Shown: in pieces, positions 34,793 through 48,465 of the stretch | How the letters are laid out: every line of letters begins with the position of its first letter | How positions within the stretch are numbered: the stretch's first letter is position 1 | Assembly: GCA_001051155.2 (NCBI GenBank) | Contig: JYIP02000004.1 | Location: 3,900,383-3,964,382, forward strand | DNA from: Chrysoporthe austroafricana | Lineage: Eukaryota > Ascomycota > Sordariomycetes > Diaporthales > Cryphonectriaceae | Direction of reading: 5' to 3' | DNA length: 64,000 nt | Notes under the pieces: generated by a model | The model's input: only the letters and a program-made list of their open reading frames with translations | Databases searched by the model: none | Told to the model about the DNA's origin: nothing | Translations under genes and position numbers: made by a program

Positions 34793-36774
34793 AGCATCGG
34801 CGGCGGCGACATCCGTTTTTAATCGAAAACGGACGTCCAATAAGGTCAATGAGGTGCAGGGAGATGATCTGGACGGTCAGAATTGATGAAACCAGACCTG
34901 TGGAGTGGGTTTGATTGAATCGAAGATGGCGACTGTTGTGGTGAACCGCAACGCGCCCGAGTTTTCAAGAGGCACAGGCGTGATGGGTGCTTGGAGTTGA
35001 GCGTGCAGTGGAAGGCGTGGCAGGGGCTAGGTGCTGTAGAGGCGGGCGAACAGGCGAAGGAACCCCGCGTGGGTGGACCGGATGCGAGTGCTGGGGGGAC
35101 GACCTCTGGGGGGGAGGGGGGTGGTGGTGTGGGTGGGTGTGTGGAAGGGTTGGTTTTGTTGGATCAGATTGAGATTACGACTGCCAGAAGGTGGTAGCAG
35201 CATGGGAACTGAGAGGGAAAAGGCCAGTTTCCTCGGGGGGCTATCAACTCTCGGTTGGGATAACCAGGCATTCCTAGGTGAAGGTCTGCACATACTATGG
35301 TAGTATGTGAATGCCAGTGGCGCACCGGACAGTTTTTCGACACGTCGTGTCCGGGGGTGACCTTGGAACTTTTGCATGGCGAAAACATCCAGTGGATCGC
35401 TGCGCAGATTCATCTATCTATCTGCCCTGGGGATGGGGGAGAGATGGGCATGGGACAACAAGACGGCCGCCCTGCCCAGGACCATGTTGCCACACCGTCA
35501 TGACGCCGAGAGGAAGGATTCACACCTGGCTACCGACCAGTGCCTACCTAGGGCCTCTGGAAACCTCCTGGTATTGATGCCGTATCCTTTCCTTAGCTAG
35601 GTAGTGCCGGACGGGCTATCGTAGCACACCACATACATGGGTCTGACGGCACTGCGACGCTGGGCTGTTCGACGAATGCATTGGGGGAAAGTGAAAAAGA
35701 ATGTAGAAACGGAAAGGGGCAAGAAGAAAGAAAGGTCCGGTAACATCGAATAAGCAGGTTGACGATATGGGAATACCAGACATGTTGATAGAAGCCTGCC
35801 GATTGCGCTGAAATGTGTCCGTGGAACTTGCCCAGGCACTGGCTCTTCTTCTCTGATCAACCTCCTAAGTTCGCCCTCTTCCCCCGGAATTATTCGAGCT
35901 AGGCTTTTCGTCGAAAAGCGCAGGATTCGGGATTAGTAGAGAGCTTCAGGGAAAATGCTGAGCGAGGCACAGGTCTAGCAAAGGCCCGACATGCAGGCTT
36001 TGACAAGAATGCCAAGAGACACTCGCGGTCGGAATCGTGCACACCCTGAAAGTCCATCAGTCATGAGTGGATGAAACGTAAGTGCATTTTCAAGCCATCC
36101 AGGCAGATCGCGGAAGAAGAATGGGTACAATAAAGACATGCAACAGCTAAATCATCTTTGTGATGACAAGTTCGGACTGCTTGGTGAAGCGCCGCCCTGC
36201 AAGTCTCAGGTTCGTGAACTGACAGGCAACAGTGACCTTTTTTTTTTTTTTTGGGAAAGGGGGGGGGGTTGCTACCTGCTCGAAGATGCACGGGCTCCCT
36301 CCATGCTGCAACCGGGCAAGCAACCGGGCAAATCCATGCTGGAGTGCCTTAGCACCTTAGATAAGCACAACAATCACGGGTGTGCCCGACTCACCTAGCA
36401 TCTCGTGCTATTGGAGCAAATTGAAATCTGCTAGATGAACCACTCTCAATATATTCTTCTGACTACTTACTGAGTTAACTGGATTAGGAACTGCCCATGC
36501 ACAATTTTAATGTACGGTGTCAAGGAGTGGAATGAGTCTTTTTTTTTGGTGGGGGGGGTATTTATACTCATCTCTGTCTATGCGCACGGACCCTACATTG
36601 GCTCAGCAAGAACCTGGGGCTCAATCCTGCAACCCAAACGTCGTCCTATCCTTTGACGACCAAGGTTGATACACTAACAGACATTCGCACAAATCACTAT
36701 TCCACCTCTCCATACTGGCCTGCAAGCACTCCGATACTTTCCAAAACGTCGCATGGCCTAGTGGACTGTCCACA
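34793..36774. promoter_or_regulatory. Divergent intergenic region, EAF1 / SPP2
   Basis: Nearly 2 kb between divergent starts. It contains homopolymer T and G runs around 36240-36270 and 36538-36560 and a short inverted repeat at 35290-35308 (8-base arms, 3-base loop). No supported gene. Confidence 0.5.
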
Positions 36775-37758
36775 ATGGCTGAATCAAAGGAGTCCCGCAT
36801 TGCGATCCGCTTTGGTGCCTCGTCATCCACCAAGGCACCCACCGGGCCCTCAGCACGTCCTGCACCGTCCAGCGCGCTGGGTAAGAGACACCGACCTCAC
36901 TTCAACCACCACAGCGACGACTCCTCTGATGGCGAGGAGCCTGCGGAAGCGCAGCACGAAAGCATCACCCACTTTGGCGCAGACGGTGCAGAATTCGTCG
37001 ATGACGAGCGCTCGCGCGCTGATCAACGCAGATCTAGTGACAGGAAAGCAGCGCGTCGGAGAACGGGGTCACCAGAAGCAAGGAGCCAGCAGGAGAACGA
37101 CGGATCCGCAAAGGGTGACGAGGATCAAAAGGGGGAAGAGCCAGTCAAGTACGGGCTGACGATCTCGAAAAGGCCCGAGCAGGACAAGACCAAGGACGAG
37201 AAGGAGGGGGAGGAGGCACCGCAGCAGCCCAGAACCGCCGACGAGGAGGCAATAGATGCACTCATGGGCAAGGACACGGGCAGACAACGAATATTACACC
37301 GAACGGAGGACAGTGCCTACCGCGACGCTGCTGCCAACGCGCCTAGAGAGGACGACCTGGAGACATACCAGGCAATCCCCGTCGAGGGTTTCGGTGCATC
37401 TCTTCTTATGGGACAGGGCTGGGATGGTAAGATGCGCGGGCCAAAAGCCAAAGAGATCAAGAGACGCCCCAATGGGATGGGCCTGGGCTCCAAGAAACTG
37501 TCGGGTGAGGAAGATCTCGGCGGCTGGGACTCGAAAGGCAAGGGCAAGAGCGACAAACGGCCGAGACTTGACGAGTATCGGAGGGATAGGGATAGAGAGC
37601 GCGATCGACGGGACGATAGGTATCGCGACAGCTATAAGAACGAGCGAGACCGCGAACGCAATGGTGACCGTTACAGGGATGGTGGGCGTGAGCGGGACAG
37701 GAACCGGAACCGAGATCGCGACTCCTACAACCGTAGCGACAGGGACTCCCGGCGGTGA
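36775..37758 (+). CDS. SPP2: Pre-mRNA splicing factor SPP2, G-patch type (327 aa)
   Basis: Cofactor that recruits and activates the DEAH helicase Prp2 for spliceosome activation (human GPKOW). Single exon. N-terminal IAIRFG is the short conserved motif of the family. The middle is charged and disordered, then comes EPVKYGLTISKR. The Prp2-binding G-patch is IPVEGFGASLLMGQGWDGK near residues 201-219, followed by KRRPNGMGLGSKKL. The C terminus is an Arg/Asp/Glu repeat region (RDRERDRRDDRYRD), longer than in yeast Spp2 and resembling RD/RS-like tails of splicing proteins. The start ATG directly precedes the conserved N terminus. Confidence 0.9.
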   Translation: MAESKESRIAIRFGASSSTKAPTGPSARPAPSSALGKRHRPHFNHHSDDSSDGEEPAEAQHESITHFGADGAEFVDDERSRADQRRSSDRKAARRRTGSPEARSQQENDGSAKGDEDQKGEEPVKYGLTISKRPEQDKTKDEKEGEEAPQQPRTADEEAIDALMGKDTGRQRILHRTEDSAYRDAAANAPREDDLETYQAIPVEGFGASLLMGQGWDGKMRGPKAKEIKRRPNGMGLGSKKLSGEEDLGGWDSKGKGKSDKRPRLDEYRRDRDRERDRRDDRYRDSYKNERDRERNGDRYRDGGRERDRNRNRDRDSYNRSDRDSRR

Positions 37759-39512
37759 TCTCAAGTGCTGATAGGCAGGCCTGCTAGATTTTGAGGCTGA
37801 GCACTCGCATACTAACAACCAGAGTACGTATTGAAGTCAATGAAAAAGTCAACACAGGCCAGTAGGTGTTCTCTGCTTATTTCGTCCCGTGCTTTGACGT
37901 CGTGACTTGGCTAAACTCCTTTCCAGCTGATGCGTTCAGCACACGGCTCGCCTTCTGCTCGAAGTCTACCCTCAAGTGGACCTGGTTTCGTCAAGGGCCG
38001 GTGTGCCACGACTCTGTACCTTCCACTGAGCAGATCGCAGGTTCCGTGCTTGATGAAATATTCTCAAGTAAGCTGAATATGGTCGAATTTTCGGAGCTGT
38101 CACGGCCGTATGAGCCATCTTCAATCTTCTTGTCACTCAACCGGCAGTCTTATGCTACAGTGTTTCCGCCTTGTGATCAGCAGTCAATCAGGAACGATGC
38201 TGCCTCCCTATGCAAGCATTGGAAGCTTCCAAAAGAACAATTGAGCATACTGGATTTGTGCTGCCTCTCAGTCTTCATCCCTTACTACTGCGGTTTCACG
38301 GATGTACGATGAGGTATGCTTAGCTTACTGGAAGGCATAGAATGCCCCAAAAGCACCTCAGTATGACCATATTCGAGGGCGGTCTAGCAGGCCACTGAAG
38401 GCAAACTATCATCACCGTTTGGAATATCTCAGCCCCGCAAAGCTTCTTTTTCTCCCCGGCGGCTGCCGAGTGGCACCCTTCTCGTGTAAACAATGGTTAG
38501 CGAAGTGTCTCACCCGCTCTCAGCGCGCCCTACATCAGAGCCGAGTCCTCTCTCTTTCACGTGGCCATCCACTCCGTGGATCTGGTTGGAAAGTCGAAGA
38601 GTTCTTTGGCCTTGAAGAGGTAGTCCGACACCTCCTCCCTCCTAGAACGGAAAGCATAATCTCCGGAGGAAATCTAAAGATCATCCTCTCCTTTTTTTTC
38701 TGTTGGGGCCGGTGGGGGGATTGGACTGGCTCGCCTCCAGTGAGATGTCGTTACTGTCTACTCTGCCTGCTTAATGGGGAAATGGTGCTCGAGCTTGAAC
38801 TTGGGCTGTCTGCGGATCAGCCGCAGCGAGTGGCAACCACCTAAATTCCTGTTTTGCGGTGGGCGTGCCGTTGCCAGCGAGGCCTACCGAAAATCGGTGC
38901 TGCAGGTTGGACTGGGCGTCAGATTGATTTTACCACAACAGCTGGTTGCCTATACTGAGATCAGCTTCGGCCGGCCTTCGAGTTGGGCGACTAGTTGGAT
39001 CTGATACGAGGTGAACTTGAATCGTCTTGTTCGGTTACCTGTCAGGATTGACAATTGGGGTCAGTGGTGCCGTCGCACCTTCAAGATACCGAGCAGAACG
39101 TTCCCGCTGTCCAGCACAAGAGCATTGGTTCTCTACGTTAATACTCGAATCTCAGTGTCATGAGTCTTGTGATTCTGGCTTTCCTAACTTAGGTGGAGAA
39201 CGGAGGCAGTCGCTGCCGTAGAGCGTTCTCACCCAAAATGACGGGCTTGGGGCGATCTGGAGTCGCAAATGCCTGAGGCTTTTAGACTCGACACTTGTCG
39301 ATGCGCAGAATGATTTGTCCACCCTCGATACGGGGCCTCGACCTACAAATCAGCTCATCAGAGATATTAGAGATGAGATCACCGACGATAATCTACAGAC
39401 TCTTGTGTAGGGCTTCTGTGACTCTACTAGGTGCGCCCTCCTCGCGATATTTACTAGCCTGAGCGACGCTCTCAGTCGCAGGCCCTGAGGACCAGGCAAA
39501 CGGTCAACCTGT

Positions 39513-39531
39513 GAGGAACGTGTCGTTCCTC
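39513..39531. other. Perfect short inverted repeat (hairpin)
   Basis: Eight-base arms (GAGGAACG / CGTTCCTC) around a 3-base loop. No poly-T or gene end next to it; may be chance. Confidence 0.4.
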
Positions 39532-41766
39532 CTAGCCACCGATGCAAAGCAATACTGTCAGTCGACTGCCGGGCGGGACACGAGTTGGGGCGAGGACGGA
39601 AGGGAGAGTCCGGCGTAAGGGGCAGGGCGGCAGAGACTAGATTGAGCTTCATGACCGCCTCTCATCAAGATGGTGTCAATCAGGTAGTGTGTCTTGCAAA
39701 ACCAATGACAGGCAAGTAGCTAGTCGCCCTCATGCAGTACTCGCTGCTTTTTCTAGGTGACGTCTGACATACAACCTAGCGACAACGTCAAACATGCCGT
39801 CAACATTTTTCGGCCGCTAGGCCAAAGAAGCCAAAATGACTGGCGGACCGAGAGTTTCTTCTTCCCCGGACACGCCGGTATAGCCATCCGAGTATGTAGC
39901 GGCTTGCCGTAGCTCGGTTTCGCTCCGTTGTACTCTACAATCTGCACGAGACGCACTGGCGTCCCGTGCTACCCAGGCCGCTGCACACAGCCATCACGAG
40001 AGGAGAAGACGCAAACCCCAGGAAAAGCATTGAGCGATGACACCTCGGCACGGCCTTCCTCGAGCCGGTGAGTGTACACCAGCTGCCAGTTTACCCTGCC
40101 GTATCATAGACCTCTACGTCACTGGCCAGCGTAATAGAATTCGAGCTGACCACCTGTGCTACTAGCGGGCCACTTCCAAATCAGAGAAGAGGGCCAGGGG
40201 CCAAAGCCAATGTTCAACCTGGAACAGAAATACAAGCGCCTAGGTTGGCCAGCCCGTCTTGTCTAAGGAGTTGAAAAGAAATGTCGGCCAGGATCCTACT
40301 TTGTTAACTCGCAAGGTAAACCCGGTCGTCAACTTACTAAGTATGCAGTCTCGCTTGCGCATGCAGCGGGCCACCACCGGCTGCTACGGTGCAACGTCCG
40401 GATATGCAGCTTGGGATGTGGTGCAGCACCCCTTGCTGGATGATGTCTTTTTTCCGTTCTAGAGCTCGGGGCTGGCAGCAAGCAAGGAAAACTCAACGTT
40501 TCCTGCGGCCACTCACATCCCTCGCTCGCCCCAAGGCCGTGTGGCAAGTAACGACTGCGTTGGCGGGCGCCCGCAGAGACTTTTCCAAGGCGAACCTGGG
40601 GCGAATTGCTCGAAGCGACGGGACGGAAGCACCAGAGGAGGCACCTCACAGACGCGCTCTGCCGTCGCCCCCGCCCGCAGCCAAGCCGGAGCGTACGGGA
40701 TAGGCGCGCTTGCAGAAGCCGAGCGCTCACGGGAACAGCGCCAGCGGCATCTGAATCGCAGGCGGCCTGGAAGGGCTAGAACCCTCGCAAGAACCTACTC
40801 TTCTAATCCTATAGGGAACCACGCAGATCATCTCAACACGCAGCGAAGTAACTGGTACGTACTGTACAAAGCACTCCCGTACTCACATACCTAAAGAGTG
40901 GGGGTCGTAGCTTCAGCCGCGCCATGGCGGGCAGTGTCGCATTGCGGGACCTGAACCGCTCGAGCGCATGCACAGCAGCGGTGCAGTGGGGACGCCGGTC
41001 CCGTGTGGAAGAATTGTGGGCTCGGTCCGCTTCGCCAACGGCTCTGTTTAGTTGAGCATCTGTGGAGCCGCGCTCATTGGCAAACGGACGATTCTCTTGG
41101 GAGCGGAGATATCTCAAAGGACAGTCGCGGCGGCTGTGACTCGTCCTAGGTATGGATACGAGCTTTCTCGACTGGAGCCCGCCCGCCACTTCCCTCTCCA
41201 CACCATCCCACCTCGGAGGGCGGGTAGGGAGGTCCAGATTCTTAGCTGCGCGAGGCGCTCGATCCGGGGAGCCGCGGTGACGGTATGTACACTGTCTTGC
41301 AGCATCTCACGTACAGCGTACCCGCCCCTCGCCCCAATCCGAGACGTTCCCGATGTGGCCACACCCCGTTTTAGGCTTGCTGCAAGGCCCTGACTGCAGC
41401 TGCTAGCAGCCTGGGGTATGCCCTATCTTGTGTCTTGCCGTGCTGATCAAGACACTTTTAGATGCTCATTCGCATGTACCCCTATGGTATATGGCCATGG
41501 TGTGACATGCTTACTGGATGTCGACGGGTGGTGCGAGAGGGTATGCAGTGTGCCGCTACACCGCATGGCCGGTCTGGCCACCACGCCCACTTGTATCTGC
41601 CATGTAGATGGTCCAGAGCCGGACTTGAGAATGAAACCTCCCTGCCGCCCCATGACGGCAACAGGTGCCACGTACCCGGTTGACGGGATGTAGCAGCTTG
41701 CCGGATCACACGTCAGTCCACGGCGTGACGGGCAGGAGAAGTAAGACACGTGTGGGCGTCTCTAGG

Positions 41767-41792
41767 GGTCCTCCCCTCAGCTCAGGAGGACC
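41767..41792. other. Short inverted repeat
   Basis: Eight-base arms GGTCCTCC / GGAGGACC with a 10-base spacer, within the gene desert. Confidence 0.4.
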
Positions 41793-42103
41793 TCCCCTGG
41801 ACGGTGATGCCGTAGGGCAGGTCTGCATGCTCGCCCCTTCGGGGAGGGAGACGGGGCGCTGACCGTGTCTGGTAGGAGCTGGGAGAGCATTGGGTGTGTG
41901 AGGGCAACCCGAACCGGATCGGTCGTGGTGTGGAGCGTCTGGCTGGACGGACGGCTTACTGCTGTGTTACAGCGGGCTGGTGAGGTGACAACCTTGCCGG
42001 CAAACCTGCCTGACATGGCTCTCAAGGACGCCATTGCATATGCCTGACCCTTGACTGCAGCTTGTGGCGTCTCAACACCCCTTGGCTGCTGGCGTGTGTG
42101 AAT

Positions 42104-42250
42104 GTGAGACATCAGCATCACTATCTAAGAGCTGCCTGATTGTGAGGTGTCAAGCATCACTACTTCGTACTGAGAGCTCTATGTGAGATGTCAGCATCGC
42201 TATCTCTTTTTAAGAGCCGGAACAATGTGATGCGTCAGATGTCATTGTGT
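42104..42250 (+). repeat. Degenerate minisatellite, about 4 units of 38-44 bases
   Basis: Units begin at about 42104, 42142, 42183 and 42227 with variants of GTGAGATGTCAGCATC, followed by an ACTATCT...AAGAGC-like second half in the first three. Units differ by substitutions and small indels, so this is an old array. Confidence 0.65.
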
Positions 42251-45200
42251 TCAGGGACAGCAGGATCGGTGATGCTGGCAGACTCTGGGAATGCTGACCA
42301 AGATACTGGGTAGATGGGATAGATCGCGTGAATTGGGAATGGAGGAGGATTGAGACCGAAGGGATTGACTATGCACGAGTCCACATGAGCGGCAGTCACG
42401 AGACGTAGAGCTTCGGTCCAGGAAGACAGAGCCTCAGTGTGAAGGATAATTCTACCGGAGAATGACACATAACTCCAGGGGGGGTGTCTGGGTATCAAGC
42501 GTCACTAGAGCAGCACTTGGGTGTGATTGTCATAATGAACTGTCATATAAGGCTCTCCTATGGCTGTGCTGTGGACTAAGTCACGATATCATGCCTCAGC
42601 CTCAGCCTCCGCCTGGCTGCTGTTCGCTAGGAAGTAATAGATGTGAGAAGGGTCGAGCCTGGTTTGGTAGCATTTTGAAATGTCAGAATATCTGCTAGAC
42701 TCTTTCTTCGGTCGAAGTCATACGCGTCATCACAGCATTGGGTGGTTCAAAGGGCAGTCACCTTATGGAGAGTTCGGAGACCATGGTGTGCCCATATAGT
42801 CCAAATATCACCTGCTTACTCCTGTGATTTAGCCGTACGCATATAACAACTTCCAGCAAGGCTCGGCTTCACTTTGTCCATGAGATAATAGCTTGTAACA
42901 ATGACTTGTTCACAGACTGTATCCTGCTACCTGTTGACTTTGGAGTACACTGGTGAGTGTTTCTTCGAGCACTGGCTGCTCTGCGGCGATCACACCCACC
43001 ATCATTGTCAAGCATGAGAACGGAGAATTCAACTGGCTTTCTGACCAGGCCAGCGTCTTGTGTTACCCATCCGGCAAACTCTTTCGTCCTATATGATCTT
43101 GTTGATTCCCGGTCTGGTCCGGAGTGGCCTGGTTTCTGGCTGTCAGAAACCACACAGGCAGGCACCTGAGCACTGCACGTCGACAGACATGCCTTCCCCC
43201 CTCGCCACAGGCTGTGGTCCATCGAAACAGAATCCATGGACGCATCCGGCCCTCAAGAATGCTTCCCTCCAGACTCTCCTTCGTTCTCTGCCGCCAAGCC
43301 ACACTGCATTAGTATCTCAGCATCATCAAAGCATATCCAATTCCCTCCCTCCTCCTGTACAAACCTTCTGCATCCCTCCGTCTGTCAGAGGCCGACACGT
43401 CTAGACCGGTCAGAGTAAGGTTGGAGCTGGACGATCTGTCAACCACGTTTCTGGAGGACCACGACCGCAAGGCAACCGCATACACACCACCGCGTGGAGG
43501 CCATTTTGACGCGGTCTGGTGCAGCTAGTGTTACTCAAGTGCCACCACGACAACTGCTCGCAGACGAGATAGGTAGCGACAGGCTACGCTTGATTGCATC
43601 GAGCCCAGCAAATCAGCCGCTGCACCAACGTGTCATTAGTGGATTAGAGGAGACAACGCTCCTCTCCAAAACCAAGTGGTCGGTCGATCAAAAACTTGCT
43701 TGATGGGAGGCTTGATGCTAACGTACAGTCCCGTACCAGGACACCGGTCGTGGTTGGACTTCCCAGAGGATTGTCGAGCGTTCGTCCCGCCATTCGTGGC
43801 TCTTCAAGCCGGCCCGTTGACAGCGCGCAGCAGGACCTCGTCCAATACGACCCATATATCCACTCGGGGAATCCGAGTCGAACAGCGTCATGCGGCGATA
43901 ATCGAGCAGGTCTGGACTCGCCGATGGGCAGACAAGGCCCATAAGCGCTTGGCCAGAACATCGTCAGAAGGCCGAAGACGCAAGGCCGATCAGCTCTGCC
44001 GCGGGGATCTTCTTGGCCAGACTCTGCGCCAACAATCGTGAGATAGATCTCTTCCCCACGATTTTCCGGGGTGGCATCTCGAGCAGCCTTCCATCCATGC
44101 ACCCTGTGAGACATCGGAATTGGCTGGTGGCACACGCAGGTGCATGTCAATTGTCCGCTCTCTATGCGGCTGTGCTCATCCACGGCTGGCGGAATTCGAT
44201 CCAGAAGGCGGTGAGGGCCACAAGACAACAATATGTTGTAGTACACAAAGTCTGCATCAAGTGAACAATTTCAGACGCTATCAAGGACGGCTGAAGGGTG
44301 TGGTATTTCGGCAGCAAGACGCTGGGACGCCCGCCCCGTGGACAATCGACCGGATAACCAGGCTGCGTCTCTGCCCAATCCTGCCGACGACAGCTTGTCT
44401 CTACAGTGCCGGATGATGCTGCCAATTGAGCCCTGGTGATACAAGACTCTGCTCAGCTGCTCATCAGTGAAGCTTGCTAAGCACCTTCCGGCATGCCGTG
44501 CGTCTTGTGGCGTTCCAACGGGGCGTGACACGGTTGATCGGCCTGCAGTGTGGCCGCGAAATCCAAGCATGAATGCCTGAGGAAGTCGACGAGCTTACAT
44601 ACATGGTGGCTTACAGGCCGGTTGATAATCATGGGCATCGCCCTGGTCACCTGCATTGGTCCCGTTGCCATCTGCGGCTCTGATTGATGAAATCGCTCCT
44701 CACAGCGTTCACCGGTCCTTCGAGCTGCGGCCACTGCCGTGCATTATCACGGGGGAGTTGCCTGTGACGGGAGGTGCAGGACAGGGTCAAGATTCGGCAC
44801 ACCGGACGCCAGCTGCCCCTCCTTCAACCCGACATCCGACACAAGGCCCAGAGGACAATCGCTCGCATGGAGGATGATGGCGGAGGAGCTTTCAACGTGC
44901 TTAATGGGGTCCCGTTGACCGCAGAACCCCTGAGCGGGACCCGCTCTGGGCGAAGGAATTGGGCAGCGACGCCCTCGCCCCAGCTTCCGCTGCTGACATT
45001 GGTCCTGCCATATGGAGGCAGATTGCCTGCTAAAGATGACACGAGACTCGATGACGATAATGATCGGGTCCGCAGTGCTGAGAGGCGCCGTGAGATTATG
45101 TGATGTATTATGTCTTGGACCTGACATAATAGCTTGAGGGAGTGAGTGTCGGGAATAGCGAGCGTAGTAGGCCTGGTGTGTAAGGCGCTCCCTTTAAGAC

Positions 45201-45968
45201 CCAAGACTACCGGCGGCACATGAGGCATGCGCCACTCACCTCGAAGGGCGGGGCTCCATCTCTCACTGGGAGGAAGGACTTCGGCCTGGGATTGGGTTCG
45301 ATCATGTGGTCAGAAGGGTGTGGCCTCGCGTGTGCCGATTGTTTCCGGGGATGGTTCCGGCCAGGCCAGTGGGAAACCATCGTTGCCATTGTCAGATGTC
45401 CCTGTCGTCGTGCAAGCGAGGGGTCATAAGTATCGTCCCACCTAGGAGCACGAGACTCGTCGAATTCTGAGGAGATGCTCCCACGCGGGGACGGGGAGCC
45501 AGGTCAGCAGAGTTGTCACAGATCGGCCGCCGGGATGAAGGTACGGAGACGTGCGCAGGAGGAGGAGGAGACGACAGCAATAGACTAGGCCGGGCCAGGG
45601 CTGTCCTCATGGTGCTATACTTGGATGATGTCCAGGAGCCGTCGCATGTGCGACAAAGACGGCGGCGGATTGAAGAAAAGAAACGAAACCGCGGAGGTGA
45701 GGTGGCGCACCCCCAGCCGCCGGCAGGAAGCCTCGACGATTCCTCGACGAATCTGGGATCCCGCCACGTCCTCGGTCACCCCAATCCAGAGCCTGGCACC
45801 TGGCATGGCCGGAGACCCTCCCTGGTCGAGGGCATTCCTACCTAACCCTCGAAGCGGCCTTGGCCTCTGGCATGCCGCAGCTCGTCCCGGGAACCTCAGC
45901 TCCAGGCTGACGGCTGTGAACGGCGACCAGTAAGGGCTACAGACGCGGTGGCGGAGGGGCAGGGGCAG

Positions 45969-45985
45969 GCGCGCGCGCGCGCGCG
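45969..45985. repeat. GC dinucleotide repeat
   Basis: Seventeen bases of alternating G and C followed by a GA-rich stretch; potential Z-DNA-forming sequence within the gene desert. Confidence 0.9.
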
Positions 45986-48242
45986 AGGGGGAGAGAGAGC
46001 TGCTACAGCACCTGGGAGGCAACTGATGTCGTCGTGACGGCGGTGTCGGTACCTCCGTCGAGAGGCCGGGACTGCGCGCCAAAGCAACTGGCCTTTTGCA
46101 GCGGTCCTTTGACCGGAACTGGGGCCAGCACCCTGGCCTGCCATGGGAGGCTGGCTGCAAGCCGGAGGAACCCAGGACCCAGTGGCTGCAGTAACGCGGT
46201 GCTGCAATCCAGCATGCAGGTGGCCCCCTCCTCCACCCTCCACACCACACATGTGGCTTCCGTGTGCCCACTTTATTTTTTTGGCCTTCTGGACCACCCG
46301 TCCATGATCCATCATCGCACACGGCCCCCCACCATCATCAGCTGCCTCGGAAGCTGCGCCATCTCCTTGTTGTCCACACCCCGAGCCCGCGGCTCCATCG
46401 TACGCCCCCTTGACGGCCAGCCCCACCCACCTGCATCCGATTACTCTGGCACACCCACTGCAGCGTTGACACCTCCCAGCGACTGGGCATCAAAGGAGCA
46501 GCGGACGGGTGCGCGAGAGCCAGCGCTGGTCCACGACAGCGAGCCCTGCCAGCAAGGCGGGAGGGCGACGGGCGAAAGAGCGGCCTCGACTCGAGAAGGA
46601 GCAGCAGCGGCGGACAGCAACGACGAACAGCGCACCCGCAGGAGCGCAGACGCGAGACAGTCTGTGGACTAGCTGCCCGGCCGGACTGGCCCCCTAGCCT
46701 CGGAAGGTCCTAGTACAGGTAAACAGCGGCGACCCAGGAGCTGGGTACTGAGTAGACAGACTGCCACGGCCTGCTCCCTCCCCTACCACGACGCCCACTC
46801 ACCTCCGTAGTGCTGCCGGCCGATCGATCGACGCTGCTGTCGAACGCCCCCCTCCCCCCGCCGCTGAGCGCCAGCACCTCACGTGCAGTGCCTGAGCACC
46901 AGAGCACCGGCACGTCCATCTGACCCTCAGTCTCAATACCTCGCCTGGAGTTCTGTAGGCCCGCGAGTCATTACCGCACCCCATAGTACAGGCCATACCA
47001 CCGGCCGAGGGCGGCACACGGCTGCGCGCAGGAGTCCTCGTCCTCGTCTCGTCAACCTCGAGCTCAGCAGACCTCGCGCGCAGGCTCGACCAAGCCCTGA
47101 TCCGAACGAGACAGGGACGACAGCCGAGCAAGAGTACCGACCAGGCCGGGACCAATATTTTTGAGACACCCAAGATCTTCCCCCGCGGGTGCCAGACAGA
47201 ATAGAGTTCGAAATTCGTTGGAAAGAGTCAAGTGTTCCTGCACGTACTCTGTAGAAGGCCAAGCGGTGAGGGCAAGGCTGCGACTTGTTTGGCTGCATCG
47301 TCATCTTCGTCGGCAGGGCCCACAGCGTCCCAGCACAAGCCTGCCGTGGGACGGCCTCCGACTTGAGAACCAATATCCGGCCAAATCATCCCCCAAAAGT
47401 CCGCTCGGCGACGCATCGCGGTTCCTGTCTCGTCCAGGCCACAGGTGTCCATCCGCGGCGAGATCTGACGCCATCCTGCACAGCCCTCAGTTCTGCCAGA
47501 GCCAATTCCGCCTATTTGCGGGCCCTGGTTCACACGCGCCGCGTCGCGGACTGGCGCGCCGATGGGCCCTGCTCAACCATCCCGTCACCACAGGACAATA
47601 CATAGCACTACCTGCCTGCCTCCGCACCATCGGACCGCAACCAGGCCCTGGTGCCGTGAGAATTCGGAGCGGACGACTGCGGCCTCAGACGGGGGGACCA
47701 TAGGGCCCTAGAGAAGAAGCTGGCTACACCCCGACACATGTGAAAAAGCAACTCGGCCGTCCCTGGGCTGGTCATTCACCATCGCACGACGGACACCGGA
47801 ATACAACCCAACCGGTCCCATCTGCAGCTATCTCTAGATGTCATCCACTGGTCTAGCTTGCCCACACCTCGATACTCGACCAAGACAGGGCGTACTTTGT
47901 ACATGTACCTTTCGGTTCTCTGAACACACATGTACCTTGCCCTCTGGATCCTGGCAGCTACAGCCCCACCATCGTTCTGGGTTCTAGACTTCGAATGTGG
48001 CAGTTACCATCCTGGTACGACCTCCATTTTATTTCATCATTCGAAATCCTAGCCATAATCCCCCGGGTCCCCCATCCACGGGTTGGTCAGGGTTTCGTCT
48101 TCATTCTCCCCCTCACTCATTGTCACGATTCCTTTTTACTCACGACCTTCGTTCGTCCCTCCGCCCGGCGAACTCGACTGCCGGTCTCAGCCCTGATTGT
48201 CCTCGTTGCGTCCACCCGACGGCTGTTTCGCCACCGGCTGTG

Positions 48243-48465
48243 GTGAGTCTGCCACCTGACCCCACCGTTCGGCCATAGTCTGAGCCGCTGCTTTAGTATA
48301 TCCTGGCCGTAGCTGACTGACACGAGATCAGGGTCTGCACGACGGCATTGCCACAGAGACGGGGACCCATGTCTTAGTGCTCCCGACACCTCGTAAGCTG
48401 CAAAACCTTTGCCCTCGCCGCTACCAGATGTCTTCCCATGACCCCAACTCACCTTCCTTCGACAG
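48243..48465 (+). other. Possible 5'-UTR intron of the HMT1-like gene
   Basis: Consensus donor gtgagt at 48243 and a pyrimidine-rich acceptor cgacag ending at 48465, six bases before the ATG. Inferred from splice signals only. Confidence 0.4.

Noticed and set aside
37866..38312. 148-codon plus-strand frame downstream of SPP2
   Set aside because: Begins with GTG, shows no family resemblance and no splice site joining it to SPP2 or to an upstream ATG exon.
43644..44246. 200-codon minus-strand frame in the gene desert
   Set aside because: Several other frames are open in the same place, and the composition is typical of translated non-coding DNA.
45285..45315. tRNA B-box-like GGGTTCGATC
   Set aside because: Flanks do not form a T-stem and no A-box or acceptor stem can be drawn.
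46034..46672. 212-codon plus-strand frame (and 235-codon opposite frame)
   Set aside because: Both strands open at once; low-complexity Ser/Pro/Arg content; no homologous motif.
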